Below are positions 51,963 through 60,788 of a stretch of DNA of 64,000 bases, in pieces. This stretch comes from CAYZXL01 sp964482435. GTDB taxonomy: Bacteria; Auribacterota; JABMQX01. Made by a program: the position numbers and the translations under genes. Below the pieces are notes generated by a model, which saw only the letters and a list, made by a program, of their open reading frames with translations, made no database searches and was not told the origin of the DNA. The stretch's first letter is position 1, and each line of letters opens with the position of its first letter. Location of the stretch: assembly GCA_964482435.1 (NCBI GenBank), contig CAYZXL010000007.1, forward strand, positions 62,001-126,000, in the 5' to 3' direction.

Positions 51963-52694
51963 ATGAGCACGCCAGCGAAACCTTTCCGGAAAAGGGTGGG
52001 ATTCACTCTGATTGAGCTGCTGGTGGTTATAGCGATTGTTGCGATTTTGGGAGCAATCCTGCTACCTGTCCTCCAGACTGCGAAGGAGAAGGCCCGCCGT
52101 GCAAAGTGCATAAACAACCTTCATCAGATAGGGAGCGCAATCTACGAGTACCAGATCCACTTCAACGGGAACATCCCGCCCGGGGATTACGTTTACGGGC
52201 ACGACATATGGAATTCTTCGAGTTTGACCGGGCGGTATGGGCCGACGAATCTGGGCTATCTTATAGTGACCAGCTTTATTCCGCTGCCTCGCAGCAACGA
52301 CCACGTTTTCTACTGCCCTTCTCTTACAAGAGTTTCGACGGAAAGAGCTCAAGCGTCCGGAACGCCTGCGTGGTTCATCTATGGTCCTCCCAACGACTTG
52401 GGGATGCAGAACTGGGGGAAATCGGGCATCGTCAACATAGGCTATGACTACCGGGATTCGTTGGAGGACGAGCTGGGACGACCGGTGGACATCAGCCGGG
52501 ATAACCGGTTCGCGATGATGTCGGACATCGTTACCCGCCCGTACGGCCCGTTCGCCCATGGGGACGTGTATCACGTCTGGTTTCTCGACGGGCACATAAT
52601 CACCTACATTGACGTTGGGAAGTGGTTTCCCAAGAACGTCACGGGCGGCTACGACGACGCCACGCCCTTCGCCATGTTCGATAAGAGGTTTTAA
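51963..52694 (+). CDS. Type II secretion/type IV pilus-like prepilin (H-X9-DG class)
   Basis: 243 residues from ATG 51963 with AAGGAGGG upstream. The class III signal is canonical: RKRVGFTLIELLVVIAIVAILGAILLP, processed after the Gly before Phe with Glu at +5, then the amphipathic stretch KEKARRAKCINNLHQIGSAI. The C-terminal HVWFLDGHI is a DGH motif of the H-X9-DG prepilin group abundant in Planctomycetes and relatives. Most residues between are Gly/Tyr/Asn-rich beta structure. It is presumably assembled into a pseudopilus or surface fibre. No secretion ATPase or prepilin peptidase is in the window, so it stands alone next to the cold-shock gene. Confidence 0.9.
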   Translation: MSTPAKPFRKRVGFTLIELLVVIAIVAILGAILLPVLQTAKEKARRAKCINNLHQIGSAIYEYQIHFNGNIPPGDYVYGHDIWNSSSLTGRYGPTNLGYLIVTSFIPLPRSNDHVFYCPSLTRVSTERAQASGTPAWFIYGPPNDLGMQNWGKSGIVNIGYDYRDSLEDELGRPVDISRDNRFAMMSDIVTRPYGPFAHGDVYHVWFLDGHIITYIDVGKWFPKNVTGGYDDATPFAMFDKRF

Positions 52695-52718
52695 TAAGCC
52701 CTCCGTACGAATGCGACA

Positions 52719-52747
52719 CCTCGCCCGGCCCATCGCGAGGGGCTTTT
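52719..52747 (+). terminator. Possible terminator of the prepilin gene
   Basis: CCTCGC, a 10-nt loop, GCGAGG, then GGCTTTT. The six-pair stem and four T make it weak. Confidence 0.35.
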
Positions 52748-52893
52748 CCCTGCGCGCCTACTCATGCTTTCCTGCTTGGACGGGGCCTTTCGTAGCAGCA
52801 CGCGCAACGCAGCGCTTCTTCCCAGCCAGAAAGATTCATGCACAAATGTCCTTCCACACCTCGACGATAGCAGGAGCGCTTCCGGCAAAAGTG

Positions 52894-52922
52894 TTGACGG
52901 GTCCGGCATCGAGGGTTAGTAT
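52894..52922 (+). promoter_or_regulatory. Sigma-70-type promoter of parA
   Basis: TTGACG (52894-52899), 17-nt spacer, TAGTAT (52917-52922). Five of six and four of six consensus matches with ideal spacing. The leader to ATG 53020 would be about 90 nt. Confidence 0.65.
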
Positions 52923-53019
52923 TGAATTTGAGCGTAGGACGGTCAACCAATAGGCAGCCGACGGGCCGCCAACCGGAAATTCTGACGCGTTCAAAGCCTG
53001 GCCAGCCACATCATCGCGG

Positions 53020-53802
53020 ATGAAAAAGGTCATCGCCATAGCCAACCAAAAGGGAGGTGTCGGAAAAACCACCACAGCCGTGAATTTGTCCGCGTGCCTC
53101 GCGAAGGCGGGGATACGGGTTCTATTGATTGATTTTGACCCGCAGGGGAACGCCACGAGTGGGCTCGCCGGGCAAAGCGCCGCCGCGGAAAAGAACGTTT
53201 ATCGGGTTCTGATGGATGCGGGGACGCTGGCGGATGGGGTTGTCGAGACGCAGTACGGGAATCTGTACCTCGTTCCTTCGACTCCTGAACTGACCGGAGC
53301 ACAGGTTGAGCTGGCGACGAGAGAAGATTGGCACTTCGTCCTGAAAAAGAAGATTGATGACATGGTTGATTTCCCGTTCATCTTCATAGATTGTCCTCCA
53401 TCGCTGACCAGCCTCACGGTGAACGCCCTCTGTGCGGCGAATTCGATTCTGATCCCGATTCAGTGCGAGTACTACTCGCTGGAAGGACTGACGGAGCTTT
53501 TGAGGACGGTCAATCTCGTCAGAGATAGGTTGAATCATCGTCTGGAGATTGAGGGGATTTTGCTGACGATGTGCGATTACCGGACGAACCTTTCCAAGCA
53601 GGTGATTGCGGAGGTGCGGCACTTCTTCGGGGAGAGGGTTTTCGAGACGGTCATCCCAAGAGCGGTTTGCCTTTCGGAGGCGCCGAGCTTCGGCAAGCCG
53701 GTGATTCACTACGACGGCCGCTCGCACGGAGCGAAGAGTTACACGCTTCTGGCGGAGGAGTTTCTCAGGAAGTACAGGACGGAGCTGGGGCTGGAGTTCT
53801 GA
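53020..53802 (+). CDS. parA: ParA/Soj-type chromosome partitioning ATPase
   Basis: 260 residues. The deviant Walker A motif is KGGVGKTTTAVNLSACLA, Walker A' is DFDPQGNAT, and Walker B is FIFIDCPPSLTSLTVNAL, followed by IPIQCEYYSLEGL. This is the usual ParA of chromosomal parABS systems, which forms ATP-dependent dimers on DNA and moves ParB-parS complexes. The usual downstream parB is missing: the next gene is a tetrapyrrole enzyme 67 nt away. Start ATG 53020 (MKKVIAIANQKGG) matches the family exactly. Confidence 0.93.
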   Translation: MKKVIAIANQKGGVGKTTTAVNLSACLAKAGIRVLLIDFDPQGNATSGLAGQSAAAEKNVYRVLMDAGTLADGVVETQYGNLYLVPSTPELTGAQVELATREDWHFVLKKKIDDMVDFPFIFIDCPPSLTSLTVNALCAANSILIPIQCEYYSLEGLTELLRTVNLVRDRLNHRLEIEGILLTMCDYRTNLSKQVIAEVRHFFGERVFETVIPRAVCLSEAPSFGKPVIHYDGRSHGAKSYTLLAEEFLRKYRTELGLEF

Positions 53803-53869
53803 GAAACGGAGATGCTGTTCGAGCAGGTCTGCTGAAGGGTGGGAGGGCGATGGCATCGCCGAGCAATCA

Positions 53870-54532
53870 ATGAGGAGATACTACCCGGCTTTTCTCGATA
53901 TTGAAGGGCGAAAATGCGTTATCGTCGGCGGCGGGGAAGTCGCGGCAAGAAAGGCGAAAGCCCTTGCACAAGCGGGCGGGCTGGTCAAGGTCGTCAGTCC
54001 GGAGGTCTGCCGGCGAGTGTCAGAGCTGGCGGAGAAAGGGTTGGTGGAGCTGCTTCAGCGGCGGTTTCGTGCGAGAGACCTCGACGGCGCCTTTCTCGCT
54101 ATTGCGTCCACGGACGACAGGAAGGTCAACGAAAAGGTTTTTGCGGCGGCGAGGCGAAAAAGGGTTCTGGTGAACGTCGTGGATTCCCCGGCGCAATGCG
54201 ATTTCATCGTGCCTTCAGTCGTCTCGCGTGGGGCGATGAGCATAGCGATTTCGACCTCGGGGGTGAGTCCGGCGCTTGCGCGAATGATGCGCCAGGAACT
54301 CCAGAAGCGGTATGGCCGAGGGTACGCACGTTTTCTCTCGGTGATGGGAAAGGCCAGGGGGACAATCGTCAGAAAAGTGTCAGATGAAAGAAAAAGGAGA
54401 AGAATCTTCAGGGCGCTGACAAACTCGGATTTCGTCGCTGAATTTGTGGGCAAAGGCAAAGACGAGGCGAGGCTGCTTCTTGAAGAGAAGGTGAGGGAGC
54501 TGCTGGAGGAGGGGCGCGCGAAACATGTATAG
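53870..54532 (+). CDS. Precorrin-2 dehydrogenase (Met8/SirC family)
   Basis: 220 residues. NAD-dependent oxidation of precorrin-2 to sirohydrochlorin, on the route to siroheme, haem d1/alternative haem or cobalamin. The N-terminal Rossmann motif is CVIVGGGEVAARKAKALAQAG, followed by FLAIASTDDRKVNEKVF, VNVVDSPAQCDFIVPSVVSRGAMSIAISTSGVSPALARM, the block typical of the CysG N-terminal/Met8 dimerisation domain. No C-terminal methyltransferase domain is fused, unlike CysG. Its end overlaps the CcsA/HemX gene by 8 nt, so translation is coupled. Order with ccsA and hemA matches common tetrapyrrole clusters. Confidence 0.92.
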   Translation: MRRYYPAFLDIEGRKCVIVGGGEVAARKAKALAQAGGLVKVVSPEVCRRVSELAEKGLVELLQRRFRARDLDGAFLAIASTDDRKVNEKVFAAARRKRVLVNVVDSPAQCDFIVPSVVSRGAMSIAISTSGVSPALARMMRQELQKRYGRGYARFLSVMGKARGTIVRKVSDERKRRRIFRALTNSDFVAEFVGKGKDEARLLLEEKVRELLEEGRAKHV

Positions 54533-55550
54533 CGCAGGCGTCATAATATTCCACGTCAGTCTTGTGCTTTACCTCGTTAGCCTCTGCCAATTCGTCATGT
54601 ACGTTCTTCGCGGCAGCGATACCCTCTCCCTTCGCGGTCTTCGGCTGGCGGCCGGAGGACTTGTGATTCACGGAATCTCCATTGTTCTGATCTCCATCGG
54701 ACAGGGGGTCTTGCCCTGGGCGAATAGCCTTCAGAACATCTCCTTCTGGTGCTGGGTTGTAGTGGGTATTTCGGTGGCGGTTTCGTACAGATTTCACGTG
54801 AGAGTCCTGGGCTTGTTCGCACTGCCGCTCGTAATTGTCCTGCTATTCATGGCCATGACCGGCCAGAAAAGCTCCTCGGGCTACGGAGCAGCCGTTGGGC
54901 AGACGTTCTGGGCCGCGGTCCATGTCGGGATGGTGTTTGTGGCGTATGCGTCCTTCGCGTTTGCGGCGATCCTCGGCTTTATGTACTTGCTCCAGAGCCG
55001 CTTCCTGAAGAAAAGGGAGATCGGGGAGCTGTACGGGAAACTCCCGCCGCTTGACCTTCTGGACCGGCTGAACTTCCGGGCGCTGATGGTCGGATTGGCT
55101 TTTCTAACACTTGGCTTGCTCTTAGGTTTCACCTGGCTGGGTGCTTTGCGGAAAAAGCCGGAGAGTCTCGACCCGAAAATCATTGCGGCTCTGGTGACGT
55201 GGGGAGTGTACGGAGTGTTATTGTTAATGAGGACGATGTGCCTTGTTCGTGGGAAAAAGGTGGCGTGGCTGAGCATCTTCGGAATAGCCGTAGTCGTCCT
55301 TTCGTTCCTTTTCATCCCCCATTCGATTCCGAAAGAGGTTAGAGTTGGGGGACCGGGGCGCACGCAGTTCCCTGCCGCGCGAGAAAGCCCCCGGAGCTGG
55401 CATTCGGGCGTCCCGGAACGGACCGTGGGTTCGCTGAACAGCGTGGACTGGATGACGGTCGGCGGCGATGCGCGGAGTCTCGTGTCGCGGAGGGCTTCGC
55501 GGGAGGAGGAAAGCTTCTCCGTTGTGCCGGCGGACTCGCGCCGGTCATGA
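54525..55550 (+). CDS. ccsA: CcsA/HemX-type cytochrome c assembly membrane protein with aberrant tail
   Basis: 341 residues with about eight predicted transmembrane helices (for example LVLYLVSLCQFVMYVL, NISFWCWVVVGISVAVSY, WAAVHVGMVFVAYASFAFAAIL, IIAALVTWGVYGVLLLM, LSIFGIAVVVLSFLFIP). The conserved His of the CcsA fold (HVGMVFVAY) is visible. Members next to hemA are called HemX and affect glutamyl-tRNA reductase levels; others handle haem for cytochrome c. After IPHSIPKEVRV the last 65 or so residues are Arg/Ser-rich without membrane or family character, as if the original C-terminus were lost and the frame read into foreign DNA. The methyltransferase gene starts 11 nt later. Confidence 0.85.
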   Translation: MYSAGVIIFHVSLVLYLVSLCQFVMYVLRGSDTLSLRGLRLAAGGLVIHGISIVLISIGQGVLPWANSLQNISFWCWVVVGISVAVSYRFHVRVLGLFALPLVIVLLFMAMTGQKSSSGYGAAVGQTFWAAVHVGMVFVAYASFAFAAILGFMYLLQSRFLKKREIGELYGKLPPLDLLDRLNFRALMVGLAFLTLGLLLGFTWLGALRKKPESLDPKIIAALVTWGVYGVLLLMRTMCLVRGKKVAWLSIFGIAVVVLSFLFIPHSIPKEVRVGGPGRTQFPAARESPRSWHSGVPERTVGSLNSVDWMTVGGDARSLVSRRASREEESFSVVPADSRRS

Positions 55551-55560
55551 GGAAGTTAAC

Positions 55561-56868
55561 ATGGTGGACGTGAAGGAACAACTTACCCCGGACAAAGAGC
55601 GCACGCGGCTCGAGCGGAAGTACCAGCGCTTGATAAGCAGGGAGCCGCGTCTGGGGAAGGTCGTCTCGTACGTCACAAACAGGAAGATGCCTGTGCTTCG
55701 CCTTTTCAAGTTCAAAGAGGCGTTTGCCCTGGAGTTTGTCACCCACTTCATCAAGCGGTTCGGACTCTCGTTTCAAGACTACGTGTTCGACCCGTTCGCC
55801 GGGATGGGGACAACCCTTTTCGCGGCCATGCTGAAGGACGTTCGCTCCATTGGCGTGGATAGGTTGCCAGTAGCTGCCTTTGTGGCAAGATGCTTGCCGC
55901 GAATGGTCCTTCTTGCGCCGGGCGAGCTCAGAGAGACCCTCGAACTGCTCCGGCGCGATGTCGAACGCGTAGAGCCAGCGGACGTGGCCCTCGACGTCAG
56001 GATAATGAAGGACGCTTTCGACGAGCCGACCCTGCTACGCCTCCGAAAATGGAAGGCTGCGATACAGACGCTTTCCGGGCCGGCCAGGGAGGCCTTTCAA
56101 CTTCTATTGCTATCCATCCTTGAGGAAACGAGCTACACCTCGAAGGACGGCCAGTTCTTGCGCCTCAAGAAGGACAAGAAAACCGCGGACCCCGACCAGG
56201 CGATGGAGCTGAAGGTAGCCCAGGCGGAAGAGGACATTGCCCGGGTGAGATGGTTGTTCCCTTCGTGGGACGGCTCCAGAGATGTTCTGCCAGAAGTGGT
56301 CCAGGGCGATGCAAGGGACCTTTCGGGGGTCCCTTTCCGTCGCGCGCCAACCGCCATCATAACCTCTCCGCCTTACGCCAACCGCTACGACTATACCCGG
56401 AGTTACTGCCTTGAGCTTTGCTTTGGTTTCGTGAAGGATTTTGTGGAGCTCAGGGCTCTTCGGTCAGCGATGCTTCGTTCGCACATCGAGTCCAGACTTG
56501 ACGAGCAGGAGATTCCGCCCCACCCGGCGGTCAACGAGGTTGTGGAGGCGCTGGCCGGGAAAAACCTCAACAATCCAAAGATACCTGACATGCTCGTCGG
56601 ATACTTTGTGGACATGGCGCAGGCAATCAAAGAGTGGGGTCGTGTTGTGGCGCCCGGCGCCCGGGTGGCGATGGTCGTTGACAACGTCCGGTTCGAGGGT
56701 GAGCTTGTCCCCGTGGACCTTGTCCTGTCCGAAATCGGAGAAATGTATGGTTTTTCTGTAAAGCAGGTCATTGTGGCCCGCTACAAAGGCAATAGTTCCC
56801 AGCAAATGGGAAAGTACGGGAGGGTCCCGGTGCGGGAAAGCGTTGTAGTATGGGAGAAACAGCGATGA
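55561..56868 (+). CDS. Type II DNA methyltransferase (probably N4-cytosine)
   Basis: 435 residues from ATG 55561 with TGAGGAAG upstream (the longer frame overlaps ccsA without support). The SAM-binding motif DPFAGMGTT (77-85) precedes the catalytic motif TSPPYANRYDYTRSY (SPPY at 269-272), giving the I-then-IV order. SPPY is more typical of N4-cytosine than N6-adenine enzymes. The long middle (90-260) probably carries target recognition. The gene overlaps the next by ATGA, and that gene encodes a PD-(D/E)XK protein. Together they are a restriction-modification pair. It lies inside the tetrapyrrole cluster and has no metabolic link to it. Confidence 0.85.
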   Translation: MVDVKEQLTPDKERTRLERKYQRLISREPRLGKVVSYVTNRKMPVLRLFKFKEAFALEFVTHFIKRFGLSFQDYVFDPFAGMGTTLFAAMLKDVRSIGVDRLPVAAFVARCLPRMVLLAPGELRETLELLRRDVERVEPADVALDVRIMKDAFDEPTLLRLRKWKAAIQTLSGPAREAFQLLLLSILEETSYTSKDGQFLRLKKDKKTADPDQAMELKVAQAEEDIARVRWLFPSWDGSRDVLPEVVQGDARDLSGVPFRRAPTAIITSPPYANRYDYTRSYCLELCFGFVKDFVELRALRSAMLRSHIESRLDEQEIPPHPAVNEVVEALAGKNLNNPKIPDMLVGYFVDMAQAIKEWGRVVAPGARVAMVVDNVRFEGELVPVDLVLSEIGEMYGFSVKQVIVARYKGNSSQQMGKYGRVPVRESVVVWEKQR

Positions 56869-57854
56869 CGAAACCAGCTCCGAAGAGAGCGGAAGAACTC
56901 CAGTACAGCCTGCGGTCCAGTTTTTTTTACAGGAGACGCGAGGAATTCAAGGAGTGGCTCCGCGAGTTAAGGGCCGCCTCCAGCAGCCGCTACGATTGGA
57001 GTGAGTTGGACAAGCTGGGAATTTCGGAGGCGGCTTGGCATCGTTCCGAGACCAACGGGCTTAACCCGGTCCACGTCTTCTGTCACCCGCATGTCATCCG
57101 TCGAAAGCCGCGGCTGGTGGGATATTACCGCTCGATCGCCGCCCTGTCTCAGAAGGGCGTTCAGCGCTTGGCATTTGGGACAAGGCAGCTTGAAGAAGGA
57201 ACCGCCAGAGCTTTGTCCGCCGAACGCGCGGTAGCCCTCGCCAAGCTGTTCAACTCGCATATGAGCGCCGTCATCGAAAGCGAACTCGACTTCTCTCTCG
57301 AAGACGTTCACCTGGTCGGAATGATGAATTTCGGAACCCAGATCAACGGCTCGTGGAGAAACGAGATTGGCGCGGAGGGAGCGCTGCGCGTGAAGAGACT
57401 CCTATTAGGTTTCCTGGCGCAGGGTGGCTTTCTGGCGGAGATTGCGTCAAAAGCTCGAGAGAGGCTCTCTTGGCCCCTGGACGAATCCCAGCTTGCGGAT
57501 GTTCAGCAGGTGAGCCTGACGAACAGTTACCGAATCGTCTTCGGGAGCGAGCCCGACGTTTGTCTACTGGACGAAGCCGGAACGTTGCACGCGGCCATCG
57601 AGGTCAAAGCTGGAAAGGACCCAGCGGGCGCCCTGGAGCGGTACGGGGCGGCGAAGAAGTCGTTCGACAGGGCACTTAAGCTTAACAAATCCGCGGCGAC
57701 AGTGTATCTGGCCGATTGCCTGACGCGAACGGTGAAAAGGGCGATTCAGGCGGACAGGTTGGTAACGCGCGAGTTCGACCTGACACAGGTTTTGCTCGAC
57801 AAAAAGGAGCGCGCGAATTTCTTGGAGCACGTGAAATGGCTTCTACATCTTTGA
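56865..57854 (+). CDS. Type II restriction endonuclease, PD-(D/E)XK fold
   Basis: 329 residues from ATG 56865, whose ATGA overlaps the methyltransferase stop (an ATG at 56850 is also in frame). The catalytic core reads EPDVCLLDEAGTLHAAIEVKAG: Asp 231, then Glu 246-x-Lys 248 after a beta hairpin, the classic nuclease signature. Its length, its coupling to an SPPY methyltransferase and its general layout recall the XcyI family (CCCGGG cutters), but I could not confirm this, and CCCGGG sites are common in this window, so specificity is open. Function: cut DNA lacking the partner's methylation. Confidence 0.65.
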   Translation: MTKPAPKRAEELQYSLRSSFFYRRREEFKEWLRELRAASSSRYDWSELDKLGISEAAWHRSETNGLNPVHVFCHPHVIRRKPRLVGYYRSIAALSQKGVQRLAFGTRQLEEGTARALSAERAVALAKLFNSHMSAVIESELDFSLEDVHLVGMMNFGTQINGSWRNEIGAEGALRVKRLLLGFLAQGGFLAEIASKARERLSWPLDESQLADVQQVSLTNSYRIVFGSEPDVCLLDEAGTLHAAIEVKAGKDPAGALERYGAAKKSFDRALKLNKSAATVYLADCLTRTVKRAIQADRLVTREFDLTQVLLDKKERANFLEHVKWLLHL

Positions 57855-57906
57855 CCCCCGGGAGAGAGAGGAACCGCGTCACAAGGGAGGGCGTTGTGAA
57901 GTAGGG

Positions 57907-59190
57907 ATGGACGTTTTCGTAGTGGGATTGAATCATCGGTCGGCGCCTGTGGAGGTTCGGGAAAAGCTGGCGATTGCGAGGAGTTGCCTGTGCGAAGTTC
58001 TCTGCGCTCTGAAAGGGCAGACGGGACTGTGGGAGTGTGGGATTGTCTCGACCTGCAACAGGACTGAGGTTTATGGGGCGGCGGCTCAAGCGGATGGCGC
58101 TCTGCAATCCGTCAAGGATTTCCTGAGTCGGCAGAGCGGGCAGCCGCAGGCCTTCTTCGTGCCAAGTCTTTACTTTCAGAAGCAGCCGGAGAGCGTTCGG
58201 CACCTTTTCCGCGTGGCGAGCGGGCTGGACGCGATGATGGTGGGGGAGAAAGAGATTGTCGCCCAGGTCAAGGAGGCTTACGAGAAAGCGGTTGAGGCGG
58301 GGTCGGTGAGGGCAATTCTCAACGCTTTGTTCCAGAGGGCGCTGAAAGTCTCGAAGAGGGTGAGGACGGAGACGAGGATAGATTCCGGCGCGGTCTCGGT
58401 GAGCTCCGCGGCTGTGGAGCTTGCGAAGAAGATTTTCGGAGACCTCTCCGACAAGACGGTGATGATTGTCGGGGCAGGTCAGACGAGCGAACAGACCTTG
58501 AAGCACCTGGTGGACGATGGCGCCGGGTCAATTGTGGCATCGAATCGTTCTTTTGACAAGGCGGTGGAGCTGGCGCGAACCTACGGCGGGAGAGCCGTTC
58601 GGCTGGACGACTGTATCGAGGAACTGGTGAGGGTGGACATCGTCATCAGCTCGACGGCCGCTCCCCATGCGATCATTGTGAAAGAACAGGTCCGCGAGGC
58701 GATGCGGAGGCGGCGAAACAGGCCGCTGTTTCTCATTGACATTGCCGTGCCGCGGGATATTGACCCGGAAGTGAATCAAATTGACAATGTTTACCTGTAC
58801 GACATTGACGACCTGAAGGAGATTGCCGAGGCGAACCTCCGCCGGAGAAGCGGCGAAATCGTCAAGGCGGAAAGAATCATTGACGAGGAGACTTCCTTGT
58901 TCACGGGATGGTTGAATTCCCTTGAGGCGGCGCCTATTATCAGGAAGTTGCACGAGCATTTTGAGTCCGTAAGAGCAGAGGAAGTCGAAAAGGCTGTTTC
59001 GAAAATGCCGCATCTTTCAGGAGAAGTGCAGGAGAAAATCGAGGCTGTTACCCAAAAGATAATCAAACGGCTTCTGCACGTCCCGACGGCGCGAATAAAG
59101 AAGGCCGCCAGGGAGAAGGAAGGAGTTGTGGGCCTCGGTTTCGTCACCAACCTGTTCGGCCTGGACGAGAATCAGAAAGAGGAAAAATGA
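57907..59190 (+). CDS. hemA: Glutamyl-tRNA reductase
   Basis: 427 residues. NADPH reduces the glutamyl group of Glu-tRNA to glutamate-1-semialdehyde, the first step of C5 tetrapyrrole synthesis. N-terminal HRSAPVEVREKLA and the catalytic Cys in STCNRTEVY are present, then MMVGEKEIVAQVKEAYEKA, SVSSAAVELAKKIFGDLSDKTVMIVGAG (NADPH domain) and VPRDIDPEVNQIDNVYLYDIDDL, with a helical dimerisation tail. ATG 57907 is the family start. It lies directly after the endonuclease gene (52 nt) and overlaps purF by ATGA. In many genomes hemA directly follows ccsA/hemX; here the restriction-modification pair stands between them. Confidence 0.96.
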   Translation: MDVFVVGLNHRSAPVEVREKLAIARSCLCEVLCALKGQTGLWECGIVSTCNRTEVYGAAAQADGALQSVKDFLSRQSGQPQAFFVPSLYFQKQPESVRHLFRVASGLDAMMVGEKEIVAQVKEAYEKAVEAGSVRAILNALFQRALKVSKRVRTETRIDSGAVSVSSAAVELAKKIFGDLSDKTVMIVGAGQTSEQTLKHLVDDGAGSIVASNRSFDKAVELARTYGGRAVRLDDCIEELVRVDIVISSTAAPHAIIVKEQVREAMRRRRNRPLFLIDIAVPRDIDPEVNQIDNVYLYDIDDLKEIAEANLRRRSGEIVKAERIIDEETSLFTGWLNSLEAAPIIRKLHEHFESVRAEEVEKAVSKMPHLSGEVQEKIEAVTQKIIKRLLHVPTARIKKAAREKEGVVGLGFVTNLFGLDENQKEEK

Positions 59191-60641
59191 GCTTGAACAC
59201 AAGACCCCTCGGACCCCGCGAAGCGTGCGGGATTTTTGCGATATACGGTCATCCTGACGCGGTGAGGCTGACGTATCTCGGACTGTATGCCCTTCAGCAC
59301 AGAGGGCAGGAGAGCACCGGGATTGTCTCCTCGGACAGGCAGGTGATGATGGTGCAGAAGGGAATGGGACTGGTGGGCGATGTGTTCAGTCCCGCGAACC
59401 TGGCCGCGCTGAAGGGGGACGTAGCCCTGGGACATGTGAGGTACTCGACGACAGGATCGAGCGTCCTGAAAAATGCTCAGCCGCTAATGGTTGATTATTC
59501 CAGAGGAACCATCGCCGTCGCTCACAACGGCAACCTGACCAATGCCGCGCACCTTCGCGAGCAACTGGAGGCGAGAGGCTCGATTTTCCAGACGACCAGC
59601 GACAGCGAGATCATCCTGCACATCCTCGCCGGGCTAAAGGTGCGCCAGGAAAAGGAGGCGGTTCTTCAAATGCTCCAGGAGATAAGGGGAGCGTACTGCC
59701 TCGCAATCATGAAGAAGGATGAAATCATTGCGATTCGCGACCCGAACGGCTTTCGCCCGCTTTCCCTGGGGGAAGTTGACGGGGCGTACGTGGTTGCTTC
59801 GGAATCGTGCGCTCTGGACCTGATCAATGCCACATTCATTCGGGAAATTGAGCCGGGGGAAGTGCTCATCATCAATGCCGAGGGGTTAGAGTCGCTATTC
59901 CCCTTCGGGAAAAATCGCCCGCAATCCTCGTGCATTTTCGAGTACATCTACTTTGCGCGCCCGGACAGCTTCATCTTCGGGGCGAACGTTCACGAGGTTC
60001 GCAAGAGGTTCGGGGTGCAAATGGCGCGAGAGCATCCTGTGGACGCAGACCTTGTCATTGCGATTCCTGATTGCGGGGTCTCGGCGGCGATCGGGTACGC
60101 TCAGGAGTCAGGTCTTCCCTTCGATATGGGCGTGACGAGGAATCACTACATCGGAAGGACCTTCCTGCAGCCGAGGCAGGCGATCCGGGACTTCGGCGTG
60201 AAGGTGAAACTGAATCCTGTGCGGGAGGTCATTCGGGGCAAAAGGCTGGTCGTCGCGGAAGATTCTGTCGTCAGGGGGACAACTACCGTTATGCGAATGG
60301 CGAGCCTTCGGGAAGCCGGAGCAAAAGAGATTCACCTGCGAATAAGTTGTCCGCCGCACCGGTTTCCCTGTTTCTACGGAATAGATTTTGCCACCAAGAA
60401 GGAATTGATTGCGTCGAGCAAATCTGTCGGAGAGATCGCTCGATACCTGAACATAGACAGCCTCGGCTATCTCAGCCGAGAGGGAATGCTGTCGTGCCTG
60501 GGGGAGATGAAGAATAATTTCTGCACGGCGTGCTTCGACGGCAACTATCCCGTCCCGGTCGAGGAGAAGGTTGACAAATACATCACCGAGACGGATAGGC
60601 TACAGGAATACATGCGCTTCCCAGAATCGGTCACGACGTGA
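59187..60641 (+). CDS. purF: Amidophosphoribosyltransferase
   Basis: 484 residues. It transfers ammonia from glutamine to PRPP, the first step of purine synthesis. A short propeptide MSLNTRPLGPREA precedes the N-terminal nucleophile Cys (CGIFAIYGH), with LQHRGQESTGI and GHVRYSTTG of the glutaminase. The PRPP-binding loop is LVVAEDSVVRGTTT. Cys residues in RISCPPHRFPCFYG and NNFCTACFDG suggest the [4Fe-4S] type of the Bacillus enzyme. Start ATG 59187 overlaps the hemA stop (ATGA), indicating translational coupling of haem and purine genes. Confidence 0.96.
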   Translation: MSLNTRPLGPREACGIFAIYGHPDAVRLTYLGLYALQHRGQESTGIVSSDRQVMMVQKGMGLVGDVFSPANLAALKGDVALGHVRYSTTGSSVLKNAQPLMVDYSRGTIAVAHNGNLTNAAHLREQLEARGSIFQTTSDSEIILHILAGLKVRQEKEAVLQMLQEIRGAYCLAIMKKDEIIAIRDPNGFRPLSLGEVDGAYVVASESCALDLINATFIREIEPGEVLIINAEGLESLFPFGKNRPQSSCIFEYIYFARPDSFIFGANVHEVRKRFGVQMAREHPVDADLVIAIPDCGVSAAIGYAQESGLPFDMGVTRNHYIGRTFLQPRQAIRDFGVKVKLNPVREVIRGKRLVVAEDSVVRGTTTVMRMASLREAGAKEIHLRISCPPHRFPCFYGIDFATKKELIASSKSVGEIARYLNIDSLGYLSREGMLSCLGEMKNNFCTACFDGNYPVPVEEKVDKYITETDRLQEYMRFPESVTT

Positions 60642-60788
60642 CATCCATTGCCGCCGAGTTCGACCCATCGCCCCTTCTCCCCGGTAAGGAATCGGTTCGG
60701 CCGAACGCGAACCTTGCCCCCGCAGAGGGCGTTGGTCAGGATCACCGGCAGCGAAATCCGAGTTCTCGCCCGGACCGGATGCAGGCAA

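Larger units (their letters stand above)
52695..53019. other. Intergenic with terminator-like hairpin and parA promoter
   Basis: 325 bp. It contains a weak terminator-like stem at 52719-52740 and a good promoter at 52894-52922 (annotated separately). No gene is supported. Confidence 0.6.

Noticed and set aside
55561..57854. CCCGGG as the recognition site of the restriction-modification pair
   Set aside because: The XcyI resemblance is only suggestive, and CCCGGG occurs repeatedly in the window (for example near 14231, 24930 and 46483), so no site avoidance supports it; specificity left open.
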